Shown here in pieces: positions 8,477 to 14,157 of a stretch of DNA of 18,059 bases. Under the pieces are notes generated by a model. It worked only from the letters and a program-made list of their open reading frames with translations, had not been told where the DNA came from and searched no databases. The stretch covers positions 1-18,059 of the forward strand of contig CANQYA010000004.1 in assembly GCA_947627965.1 (NCBI GenBank), in the 5' to 3' direction. The stretch comes from an uncultured Bacilli bacterium (lineage in GTDB: Bacteria; Bacillota_I; Bacilli_A; RF39; UBA660). The number at the start of each line of letters is the position of its first letter. The first letter of the stretch is position 1. The position numbers were made by a program, and so were the translations under genes.

Positions 8477-8490
8477 AAGGAGTGGAGACG

Positions 8491-8826
8491 ATGCCTATAA
8501 ATTGGGATCATGTCAATGGTAGCGGGGGTAAAAATTTGGATTATAGCGAAGGTTTTAGTTCCAAAGGTGTAAATGATTTAGTCACTGAAATTAAAGCTAT
8601 TGTTTTATCCGGTGCTGGTCAAAGAGCAATTAATGATGTAAAAATAATTAACGATGTTTGTGACCAATATTGGGATGGAGAAGCTAAAGAAAGATTTAAG
8701 AAAAATCTTGAGGAAGATGCGAGAATATTTTATGCTCGTATTATAGATCTTACTGGAGCTTTAATAAAAGAAATAGACGATGCTGGTCATAGCTATTCGG
8801 CTTTTGATCAAAGAATGTTTGAATAA
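8491..8826 (+). CDS. WXG100 protein with YxxxD secretion signal (cassette gene B, copy 1)
   Basis: A 111-aa ESAT-6-like protein. Two helices flank the turn QYWDGEAKERF, with W61-D-G63. The C-terminus carries SYSAFD, where Y102 and D106 form the Y-x-x-x-D/E export signal of type VII substrates. ATG 8491 is chosen because AAAGGAGTGG lies just upstream; an earlier ATG at 8473 overlaps gene A and would place the ribosome binding site inside the gene. Compared with copy 2 (10084-10386), it has an extra N-terminal stretch (PINWDHVNGSGGK). The central CDQYWDGEAKERFKKNLEED is identical, while the C-terminal third is largely different. It is predicted to be secreted through EssC, probably as a dimer with the following gene product. 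Confidence 0.88.
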   Translation: MPINWDHVNGSGGKNLDYSEGFSSKGVNDLVTEIKAIVLSGAGQRAINDVKIINDVCDQYWDGEAKERFKKNLEEDARIFYARIIDLTGALIKEIDDAGHSYSAFDQRMFE

Positions 8827-8838
8827 GGAGGAAAAAAT

Positions 8839-9282
8839 ATGGCAATTACAGGAGATTTTAGAAAAATTGATACCCAATTAAGAGATAATTTATCTAAAAG
8901 TATGACTTCTGACAATTTTATAAGTGCGGTTGGTTATCAAAGTATTGCTGAAGTAGGTATAACTGGTGACAAATTAGCTGGAATTAAACCGGGTTTTAAA
9001 GAAAAATTAACAGAAGCAATCGATAATTATATTGCTTCAATTAATAAAAAAATAGATGAATTAGAAACCAATCCTAATATAGCTCAAGCTTTTAAAGGTG
9101 ACGGAATTGAGAGTGCGATTAAAAGATTAATTTCAGCTGTAAAAGAAGAAGCTCATGCTTATACTAATGAATTAAAGAAAGCAGAACAAAGCATAATTGT
9201 TCAAGTTGAGCAAATGTATTCTGCTCAAGCTAATACTGTAAGTGAAAATATGAACGCTGATACATCAAAATTAGGACACTAA
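8839..9282 (+). CDS. FxG-turn helical T7SS partner/substrate (cassette gene C, copy 1)
   Basis: A 147-aa protein with a variable N-terminal 45 residues, then two long helices around a turn NPNIAQAFKGDG. F85-K-G87 takes the place of the W-x-G of WXG100 proteins. Helix one is KPGFKEKLTEAIDNYIAS onwards; helix two runs through VKEEAHAYTNELKKAEQS to the end (TSKLGH). The helix-turn-helix shape, the position next to a WXG100 gene (12 bases after its stop) and an excellent AAGGAGGA ribosome binding site suggest that it is the second half of an EsxA/EsxB-like pair. I see no LXG or toxin domain. Copy 2 at 10400-10840 shares ELETNPNIAQAFKG exactly. A terminator follows. Family membership is inferred from architecture, not a recognised signature. 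Confidence 0.7.
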   Translation: MAITGDFRKIDTQLRDNLSKSMTSDNFISAVGYQSIAEVGITGDKLAGIKPGFKEKLTEAIDNYIASINKKIDELETNPNIAQAFKGDGIESAIKRLISAVKEEAHAYTNELKKAEQSIIVQVEQMYSAQANTVSENMNADTSKLGH

Positions 9283-9301
9283 TTATCTTTTAAAAACAAT
9301 A

Positions 9302-9331
9302 AAAAAACTATCAAATCTGGTAGTTTTTTTT
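9302..9331 (+). terminator. Intrinsic terminator after cassette 1
   Basis: A 12-bp stem, AAAAAACTATCA / TGGTAGTTTTTT, with one U-G pair and an AATC loop ends in a T tract. It lies 20 bases after the gene C stop. The same hairpin core (ACTATCA/TGGTAGT) ends cassette 2 at 10854-10885, so it belongs to the duplicated unit. Confidence 0.85.
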
Positions 9332-9407
9332 AATATTAGAAATTTGTTTGGAAAAAGTAAAAATGTATCAATATACAATGAATTTACAAACCAATTTGGT
9401 TATTTAT

Positions 9408-9506
9408 GTAGCCGAAAGGTAGCCGAAAAGTAGCTGAAAGGTAGCCGAAAAGTAGCTGAAAGGTAGCCGAAAAGTAGCTGAAAGGTAGCCGAAAAGTAGC
9501 CGAATA
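9408..9506 (+). repeat. Tandem array of nine 11-bp units
   Basis: The unit GTAGCCGAAAA is repeated nine times without gaps, the last copy being degenerate (GTAGCCGAATA). Units alternate between GTAGCCGAAAA and GTAGCTGAAAG, giving a 22-bp higher-order period over the middle of the array. All three plus frames contain stops; one minus frame is open across the array but has no start that I can see. It lies in the 463-bp gap between gene C of cassette 1 and gene A of cassette 2. The rest of that gap holds the first cassette's terminator, about 75 bases of plain AT-rich DNA, a weak dyad (GTATTAT / ATAATAC at 9540-9561), and the duplicated leader with the second promoter. Confidence 0.95.
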
Positions 9507-9607
9507 AATTATAGAAAAGGTTGGTATTGGGAAAAGTACGTATTATATTTTAAAATAATACTATTTCTTACCTTTGTAGTTAAAAAGGGTAAATTTAATA
9601 AAAGGAA

Positions 9608-9673
9608 GGGTCATTACTTTTATACAGAGTTTACACAAAACTGTGTATAAAAATGTAAAATTACCCTTTTTTT
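9608..9673 (+). terminator. Large hairpin terminator upstream of cassette 2
   Basis: The same nested stem as at 8014-8080 (GGGTcATT / AATtACCC outside, TTTTATACA / TGTATAAAA inside), followed by seven T. No gene lies directly upstream, so its likely effect is to insulate the cassette 2 promoter from read-through. Confidence 0.7.
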
Positions 9674-9674
9674 A

Positions 9675-9704
9675 TTGCCAAACCTTTAGGGGGGGGGGTA
9701 TAAT
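9675..9704 (+). promoter_or_regulatory. Promoter with G10 spacer, cassette 2 (putative phase-variable switch)
   Basis: TTGCCA (9675-9680), an 18-base spacer ending in ten G (9689-9698), and TATAAT (9699-9704). It is identical to the cassette 1 promoter, including tract length. Each tract can slip on its own, so the two cassettes could be in different expression states in the same cell. Switching is inferred. Confidence 0.8.
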
Positions 9705-9745
9705 GAGATTGAAATTAGTTATAGTAGCGGGGTGAGTAATTTTAA

Positions 9746-10069
9746 ATGAATAATCTTAATCATGAAGAAGCATTGATTGACGAAGTAGGTATTAAACAAT
9801 TATGTATAGATATTATGCAGTATGTTGAAAATATTAAAAAAGCATTAGATTATTACAATGACAGAGTAGAAAGCATAAAAGCAATATGTAACGATAATAC
9901 TTATTTAAGAGTTGTTAATAAGAAAAGTGAATTTAATCTTTATCGTAACTTACTTATTGGTAATTTAATATCTTTTGTCGATGACTATAATTATGTAATA
10001 AAGAAGTTTAAAAACTACGATGCACAAGTTACTGTAAATACTAATTTTGATAATATTGATATTATATGA
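9746..10069 (+). CDS. Cassette gene A, copy 2: 107-aa helical protein of unknown function
   Basis: The protein is residue-for-residue the same as that at 8153-8476. The five base differences (Leu CTA to TTA, Arg CGC to CGT, Asn AAT to AAC, Tyr TAT to TAC, Ala GCC to GCA) are all silent. It has the same leader, the same GGTGAG ribosome binding site and the same TGA stop, and is followed after 14 bases by a WXG100 gene. Helical and soluble, with no signal peptide. Function unknown; perfect conservation beside two divergent B/C pairs fits a shared helper rather than a variable substrate, but that is inference. Confidence 0.7.
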   Translation: MNNLNHEEALIDEVGIKQLCIDIMQYVENIKKALDYYNDRVESIKAICNDNTYLRVVNKKSEFNLYRNLLIGNLISFVDDYNYVIKKFKNYDAQVTVNTNFDNIDII

Positions 10070-10083
10070 AAGGAGTGGAAGAA

Positions 10084-10386
10084 ATGGGTGCAAATTTGGA
10101 TTATAGCGAAGGTTTTAGCGGACAAGGTACAAATGATTTAATTGAGGAAATTAAAGCTATTGTTATATCAGGTGCAGGTAAAAAAGCAATTGATGATGTA
10201 AAAATGGTTACTGATGTTTGTGACCAATATTGGGACGGAGAAGCAAAAGAAAGATTTAAGAAAAATCTTGAGGAAGATGCAAAATTATTTTGCTCACGTG
10301 TTTCAAAACTTGCAAATGCACTTCAAGCAGAGTTAGTTAATACTGCTCAAAGTTATAAAAAATTTGATGATAATTTAATTCAATAA
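10084..10386 (+). CDS. WXG100 protein with YxxxD secretion signal (cassette gene B, copy 2)
   Basis: A 100-aa ESAT-6-like protein starting MGANLDYSEGF. It has W50-D-G52 in the turn and SYKKFD near the end, where Y91 and D95 match the Y-x-x-x-D/E export signal. ATG 10084 follows AAAGGAGTGG; an in-frame ATG at 10066 overlaps gene A and is less likely. The first half aligns well with copy 1 with conservative changes, the turn region CDQYWDGEAKERFKKNLEED is identical, and the last 30 residues are mostly different. The length is exactly typical of WXG100 proteins. A predicted EssC substrate, likely paired with the next product. Confidence 0.9.
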   Translation: MGANLDYSEGFSGQGTNDLIEEIKAIVISGAGKKAIDDVKMVTDVCDQYWDGEAKERFKKNLEEDAKLFCSRVSKLANALQAELVNTAQSYKKFDDNLIQ

Positions 10387-10399
10387 GGAGGAAAAAAAT

Positions 10400-10840
10400 A
10401 TGGCAATTACAGGAACAGATAAAACAATAGATACACAAACATTAAGAGATGATTTATCTAAACGTATGAATTCTGATGATTTTCTTAATGCGGTCGGTTA
10501 TCATGGAGGGATAACATTATTACCTGCTCAAGTAGCTGGAATTAAACCTGGTTTTAGAGAAAAACTAGAACAAGCAATAGATGCTTATCTTGGTTCAGTT
10601 AATATGAAATTAAATGAACTAGAAACTAACCCTAATATAGCTCAAGCTTTTAAGGGTGAAGGGGTTGACGCTGCTATTAGAAACCTAATTACAGCTGTAA
10701 AACAAGAAGCTAAAGCTTATACTGACCAATTAAGAAGTGTAGAACAATCTATAATTCAACAAGTAGATTTATTATATTCTGATCAAGCTAATAGTGTAAG
10801 TGATTCTATGCGTGTTGATACATCAAGATTAGGTCACTAA
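10400..10840 (+). CDS. FxG-turn helical T7SS partner/substrate (cassette gene C, copy 2)
   Basis: A 146-aa homologue of the protein at 8839-9282. Both start MAITG and end TS(K/R)LGH, and share GIKPGF and ELETNPNIAQAFKG, with F84-K-G86 at the turn between two long helices. Residues 5-45 differ most (MNSDDFLNAVGYHGGITLL here). The ribosome binding site AAGGAGGA and the 13-base gap after gene B mirror copy 1. A bidirectional terminator follows. No enzymatic or toxin motif is visible. It is probably co-exported with, or binds, the WXG100 protein encoded next to it; this is inferred from gene order and helical layout. Confidence 0.7.
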   Translation: MAITGTDKTIDTQTLRDDLSKRMNSDDFLNAVGYHGGITLLPAQVAGIKPGFREKLEQAIDAYLGSVNMKLNELETNPNIAQAFKGEGVDAAIRNLITAVKQEAKAYTDQLRSVEQSIIQQVDLLYSDQANSVSDSMRVDTSRLGH

Positions 10841-10853
10841 TTATCTTTTAAAT

Positions 10854-10885
10854 AAAAAAAACTATCAATTCTGGTAGTTTTTTTT
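10854..10885. terminator. Bidirectional terminator between cassette 2 and ldh
   Basis: The stem ACTATCA / TGGTAGT with an ATTC loop is flanked by seven A on the left and eight T on the right, so it can terminate both the plus-strand cassette and the minus-strand ldh. The ldh stop codon (10884-10886) overlaps its edge. Confidence 0.85.
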
Positions 10886-11798
10886 ATTTAATGTTCACTT
10901 TTTTTATCGCATCTTTTAATACTTGAATAGAATTTTGCATTAAACTTTTTTCTTCTTCATTTAATTTAACATAAATTCTTTTTTCAGCACCATTTTTATT
11001 TATAATAGTTGGACCACCTATAAATACATCGTTATCTTTATCATAAGAAGAAACAGTTAATATTAAATTTTCGTCACCTAAAATAGCATTTGTAATTCTA
11101 ACTAAACTCATACCAATTCCATAACTAGTATTACCTTTTTTCTCGATAATATGATAAGCTGAATTTTTTACATTGTAACATATTTCTTCTAATTCTTCGT
11201 CATTTAAAAAATCTTTTATATTTTGAATTCCTACATTAGCATTACTCCATGGTACAAATTCACTATCGCCATGTTCACCTATAACGTAGGCATGAACATT
11301 TTTAGGGTGAATATTAATTCTTTTAGCAACTTCGTAACGAAGTCTAGCAGTATCCAAAGTAGTACCACTACCAATTACTTTATTATGATCAAATCCTGAA
11401 TGTTTCCAAGTAATATATGTCATAACGTCAACTGGGTTAGTAGCAATAATATAAATACCATTAAAACCACTTTTATTTACTTCATTTATAATAGATGCGA
11501 AAATTTTATCATTTTTATTAATTAAATCCATTCTTGTTTCGCCTTTTTCTTGGTTAGCTCCAGCACTGATTACAACTATTTTCGCATCTTTACAATCTTC
11601 GTAAGTACCAGCTCTTGTGAATAAATTTGAAGGAGCAAAAGCAATACCATGATTAAGATCCATTGCTTCCCCAACTGTTTTTTCATAATTTACATCAACT
11701 AATACTAGTTCGTTAACATAAGTTCTTTGATTTAATAGGGCGTAGGCATAACTCATACCAACATTACCACACCCAATAATAACTACTTTATTTTTCAT
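10884..11798 (-). CDS. ldh: L-lactate dehydrogenase
   Basis: A 304-aa NAD-dependent dehydrogenase that reduces pyruvate to L-lactate, regenerating NAD in fermentation. The N-terminal Rossmann motif is IIGCGNVGMSYA (G9, G11, G14), with D35 at the end of the second strand for NAD binding. The loop ANQEKGETR carries Gln83, the lactate-specific residue (malate dehydrogenases have Arg), and R89. DTARLRYEVA supplies the substrate-binding arginine R152 and D149, and IGEHGDS supplies the catalytic H176. The length is slightly short of the usual 310-320 but all key residues are present. The ribosome binding site TTGGAG precedes the start at 11798. It is transcribed towards the secretion island and ends at a shared terminator; nothing links it functionally to secretion. 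Confidence 0.96.
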   Translation of the reverse strand: MKNKVVIIGCGNVGMSYAYALLNQRTYVNELVLVDVNYEKTVGEAMDLNHGIAFAPSNLFTRAGTYEDCKDAKIVVISAGANQEKGETRMDLINKNDKIFASIINEVNKSGFNGIYIIATNPVDVMTYITWKHSGFDHNKVIGSGTTLDTARLRYEVAKRINIHPKNVHAYVIGEHGDSEFVPWSNANVGIQNIKDFLNDEELEEICYNVKNSAYHIIEKKGNTSYGIGMSLVRITNAILGDENLILTVSSYDKDNDVFIGGPTIINKNGAEKRIYVKLNEEEKSLMQNSIQVLKDAIKKVNIK

Positions 11799-11821
11799 AT
11801 AATCTCCAATCTTTCTTTATT

Positions 11822-11830
11822 AGTATAACA
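11822..11830 (-). promoter_or_regulatory. Extended -10 promoter for ldh
   Basis: Read on the minus strand, TGTTATACT (TG-n-TATACT) sits about 24 bases before the ldh start. The -35 region is AT-rich and poor. Confidence 0.5.
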
Positions 11831-11857
11831 TTATTTTTATTTTTTATAAAATAAACT

Positions 11858-11877
11858 TTGTTAAATTGTGTTAACTA
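11858..11877. promoter_or_regulatory. Possible Rex-like operator upstream of ldh
   Basis: TTGTTAA and TTAACTA are arranged as an imperfect dyad with 6 bases between them. Clostridial Rex sites, which bind the NADH-sensing repressor of fermentation genes, resemble TTGTTAA-n4-TTAACAA. The arms fit but the spacing and last two bases do not. It lies in the ldh upstream region, where such a site would be expected. Weak evidence. Confidence 0.25.
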
Positions 11878-11909
11878 TTAATTAAATAATCAGAAAAAAA
11901 GTATAAGTA

Positions 11910-11933
11910 TGTTACAATAAAAGTAGTGGAGGT
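11910..11933 (+). promoter_or_regulatory. Extended -10 and ribosome binding site of the 704-aa gene
   Basis: TGTTACAAT (TG-n-TACAAT) is followed by GGAGGT at 11928-11933, six bases before ATG 11940. The ribosome binding site is strong and decides the start. The promoter is divergent from that of ldh; 80 bases separate the two -10 elements. Confidence 0.5.
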
Positions 11934-11939
11934 ACTAAA

Positions 11940-14054
11940 ATGGATAACCAAGGATATGACTTCTTAAATAAAATATATCAAGATTTACACTTAAGTGACG
12001 AAGTAATGCATACAGCTAAACCTAGTGACAATAAAAATAAAAAAATAGCTAAGTATATGGAAAGATTAGACCGTATTACAAGAATGGCATTCGATAGTAA
12101 AAGAGTAACGAGATTAAATGATATTGATATTTTAAAAAGACTTTATTACGATAGATATGTAATAACTGAAGATAATGTACCTGATGCATATTTTGAGTTA
12201 CAAAAGAAAATTGCCTTAGATCGAGGAATGGGGCATTTAGAATATACCGAAGAAGTAAAGAAACAAGAGATAGAACATATAATAAGCGAACAAAAGTTAA
12301 GCCTTGATAATTGGATAGAATACTTTGCTAGTCCAGATACAGATAATTATCCAACTTGGTTTAAATATTATGCTTTTCAGGGAATGGTAAAGTTAGGAAC
12401 ATATGATAAAGAAAGAGGTAGTTTTAATAGAAGGACTTCTAGTACAGTTAAACCTTTTATCGAATTAGATAGAGAAGCTTTAGCTTTTGTCTATGATGCT
12501 ATAATTAAAGAGATGTCAAAGGAAGAAATAGACGACGAAGAATTAGAGAAATTAATAAATAATGGAAGTTTTGGGAAATTGTATGGCTATGCTTTAAGGA
12601 AAGTTAGTGAAGTTAAAAAAGATATAAGTAGTGATGAAGGAATATGGAAGAAATATCCACGAGGAAGTAATCCGGAAATATTATATAATGATATCCATGG
12701 TAAAAGAACGGGTTGGTGTACGGCAGGAGGATTAGAGACAGCGAAAAGGCATGTAGAAGGAGGCGACTTTTATGTGTATTTTACTAAGGGTAGCAATGGA
12801 GAATATAGCGAGCCTAGAATAGCCATTCGTAAAGAAGAATCTAAGATAGCAGAGATAAGAGGAATAGGTTCACAGCAAAATTTAGAGAGTGGTATGGAAA
12901 AAGTGGTAGAAAAAAAATTAGAAGAAAAAGATTTTCCTGACCGTGATATATATAAACGAAAAGTAGAAGATATGCAGATGCTTACTTACATTTATACTAA
13001 ATGGCAAAATAAGGGTGAATTAACCAAAGAAGATTTAAGATTTTTATATGAAATAGATAGGGAAATAATGGGATTTGGTTGGCAAAAAGACCCAAGAATA
13101 GGAGAAATACTAAAGGTAAGGAATAATAAAAAAGATTTATCTTTAGTTCTTGATTGTGACGAGAGTAAAATAGCAACGACCGAAAAAGAATTAAATGACG
13201 AAATTGTATGGTATTTTGGAGATATACATTCTAATTTAGGAAACAATCAAAAATTACAATTACCAAAATATGTAATTGGTAATGTATTTTTAAAGTTAAC
13301 GACAACTGAAGATGTAAAATTACCGGAATATATAAGCGGTTATTTAGGATTGATTGGTTTAAAAAGTGCTAAAGGATTAAAATTACCAAAACATATAAGA
13401 GGTGGTTTAGGACTTAATTGGTTGACAAAGGTTGAAGGGTTAGAATTGCCCGAGGAATTAGAGGGTGATTTACTATTAGATAGTTTAGCTGTAGCTTATG
13501 GTTTAAAATTACCAAAAAAATTGAATGGATCTTTAAGCTTGTGCAATTTAATAACAGGTAGGGACTTAGAATTACCCGAGTATATCGAAAAAAATTTAGA
13601 TTTGAGTAATTTAAAAGCGATTTGTAATTTAAAATTGCCAAAATATGTCGGTGGTACTTTAAATTTAGATAGTTTAAGAAGTGCGGAAGGTTTAGAATTG
13701 CCGGAATATATTGGAGGCGGATTAAGTTTAAGAATATTAACTTCTGTTCGTGGAGTAAAATTTCCAAAACATGTTGATTTTTTATTTCTTAATAAATTAA
13801 CTACAGCAAAAGGATTAGAATTACCCGAACACATCGATAGTATTTTAAATCTACCAAGCCTAACTTCTTTTGAAGGAGCAATCTTACCACGTACCAAAGA
13901 AGGAAGAGATAATCTTTTAAATGCCGTTAAAAGAAACTCTTATAATTCCCGCGAATTAGTTTCTTCATTAGAACAAGAATACCAAAAACATCCTTTAGAA
14001 GAACTTTACGGTTCTTACAAAGACGTCAAAAGAAAACATAAAGGTCAAATATAA
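11940..14054 (+). CDS. 704-aa protein with GWCTAG-type domain and leucine-rich-like repeats
   Basis: A large soluble protein with no signal peptide or membrane helix. The N-terminal 430 residues form a helical region containing YPTWFKYYAFQGMVKLGTYD and then a conserved-looking block: TGWCTAGGLETAKRH, GGDFYVYFTKG, PRIAIR, IAEIRGIGSQQNL. From memory, very similar unannotated blocks occur in proteins from candidate-phylum genomes, and the layout recalls PcfJ-like proteins; neither has been checked here. Residues about 440-650 are ten 21-aa repeats of the form (K/E)LP(K/E)-x-I-x-G-x-L-x-L-x-x-L-x4-GL, which should make a leucine-rich beta solenoid. The C-terminus is basic (KDVKRKHKGQI). It is monocistronic, with its own promoter and a terminator-like hairpin after it. 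Function unknown; the single catalytic-looking Cys in GWCTAG is the obvious candidate residue. Confidence 0.85.
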   Translation: MDNQGYDFLNKIYQDLHLSDEVMHTAKPSDNKNKKIAKYMERLDRITRMAFDSKRVTRLNDIDILKRLYYDRYVITEDNVPDAYFELQKKIALDRGMGHLEYTEEVKKQEIEHIISEQKLSLDNWIEYFASPDTDNYPTWFKYYAFQGMVKLGTYDKERGSFNRRTSSTVKPFIELDREALAFVYDAIIKEMSKEEIDDEELEKLINNGSFGKLYGYALRKVSEVKKDISSDEGIWKKYPRGSNPEILYNDIHGKRTGWCTAGGLETAKRHVEGGDFYVYFTKGSNGEYSEPRIAIRKEESKIAEIRGIGSQQNLESGMEKVVEKKLEEKDFPDRDIYKRKVEDMQMLTYIYTKWQNKGELTKEDLRFLYEIDREIMGFGWQKDPRIGEILKVRNNKKDLSLVLDCDESKIATTEKELNDEIVWYFGDIHSNLGNNQKLQLPKYVIGNVFLKLTTTEDVKLPEYISGYLGLIGLKSAKGLKLPKHIRGGLGLNWLTKVEGLELPEELEGDLLLDSLAVAYGLKLPKKLNGSLSLCNLITGRDLELPEYIEKNLDLSNLKAICNLKLPKYVGGTLNLDSLRSAEGLELPEYIGGGLSLRILTSVRGVKFPKHVDFLFLNKLTTAKGLELPEHIDSILNLPSLTSFEGAILPRTKEGRDNLLNAVKRNSYNSRELVSSLEQEYQKHPLEELYGSYKDVKRKHKGQI

Positions 14055-14072
14055 TACATTATTAATAAATAT

Positions 14073-14112
14073 AAAGTTAAAAAATAACTTTGGTTAAAAT
14101 TGACTTTTTTTT
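14073..14112 (+). terminator. Probable terminator after the 704-aa gene
   Basis: AAAGTTAA pairs with TTGACTTT (one G-U) around an inner TAAC/GTTA hairpin, and is followed by a run of T. An alternative, shorter stem, AAAGTTA / TAACTTT, is not followed by T. The 3' arm overlaps the -35 of the next promoter. Confidence 0.5.
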
Positions 14113-14128
14113 CTAGATATAGTAAATT
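14100..14128 (+). promoter_or_regulatory. Promoter for the 14158-15072 operon
   Basis: TTGACT (14100-14105), a 17-base spacer and TAAATT (14123-14128). The -35 is good and the -10 is mediocre. The ribosome binding site AGAGGTG follows at 14144-14150. Confidence 0.45.
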
Positions 14129-14157
14129 TATATTAAGTAAGATAGAGGTGTGGTTCT

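Larger units (their letters stand above)
8001..8486 (+). repeat. Direct repeat copy 1 (leader, promoter and gene A)
   Basis: This 486-bp segment is repeated at 9595-10079. By eye there are about seven differences: one base and one indel in the leader, plus five synonymous changes in gene A. The repeat starts before the terminator hairpin and ends just after the ribosome binding site of gene B (GAAAGGAGTGGA). Weaker similarity continues through B and C, so the cassette as a whole is a tandem duplication with a period of about 1593 bp. Confidence 0.92.
9595..10079 (+). repeat. Direct repeat copy 2 (leader, promoter and gene A)
   Basis: The 485-bp partner of 8001-8486. It lacks one C in the leader (ATTAC instead of ATTACC) but keeps the hairpin, the T run, both promoter hexamers and the G10 tract unchanged. 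In cassette 1 the hairpin terminates a real upstream operon. Here the upstream unit already ends at 9331, so the hairpin was carried along by the duplication. Confidence 0.92.

Noticed and set aside
9363..9422. Short plus-strand frame beginning MYQYTMNLQTN and ending in the first repeat units
   Set aside because: Only 19 codons, with no convincing ribosome binding site, and it stops as soon as the array begins.
9408..9506. CRISPR array
   Set aside because: The units are 11 bp and directly abutting, with no spacers and no cas genes nearby.
9408..9506. Replication origin or plasmid iterons
   Set aside because: There is no rep gene or DnaA-box cluster in the window; the surroundings are chromosomal-type genes.
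8001..10079. Insertion sequence or transposon carrying the duplication
   Set aside because: There is no transposase, no terminal inverted repeats and no target duplication; the duplicated unit is a plain operon cassette.
8839..10840. LXG or other T7SS toxin domains in the C proteins
   Set aside because: The proteins are only about 147 aa, wholly helical, and show no catalytic motif; no immunity-like gene follows.
13414..13897. Overlapping minus-strand open frames over the leucine-rich repeats
   Set aside because: They are antisense images of a periodic repeat; the plus-strand repeat pattern explains them fully.
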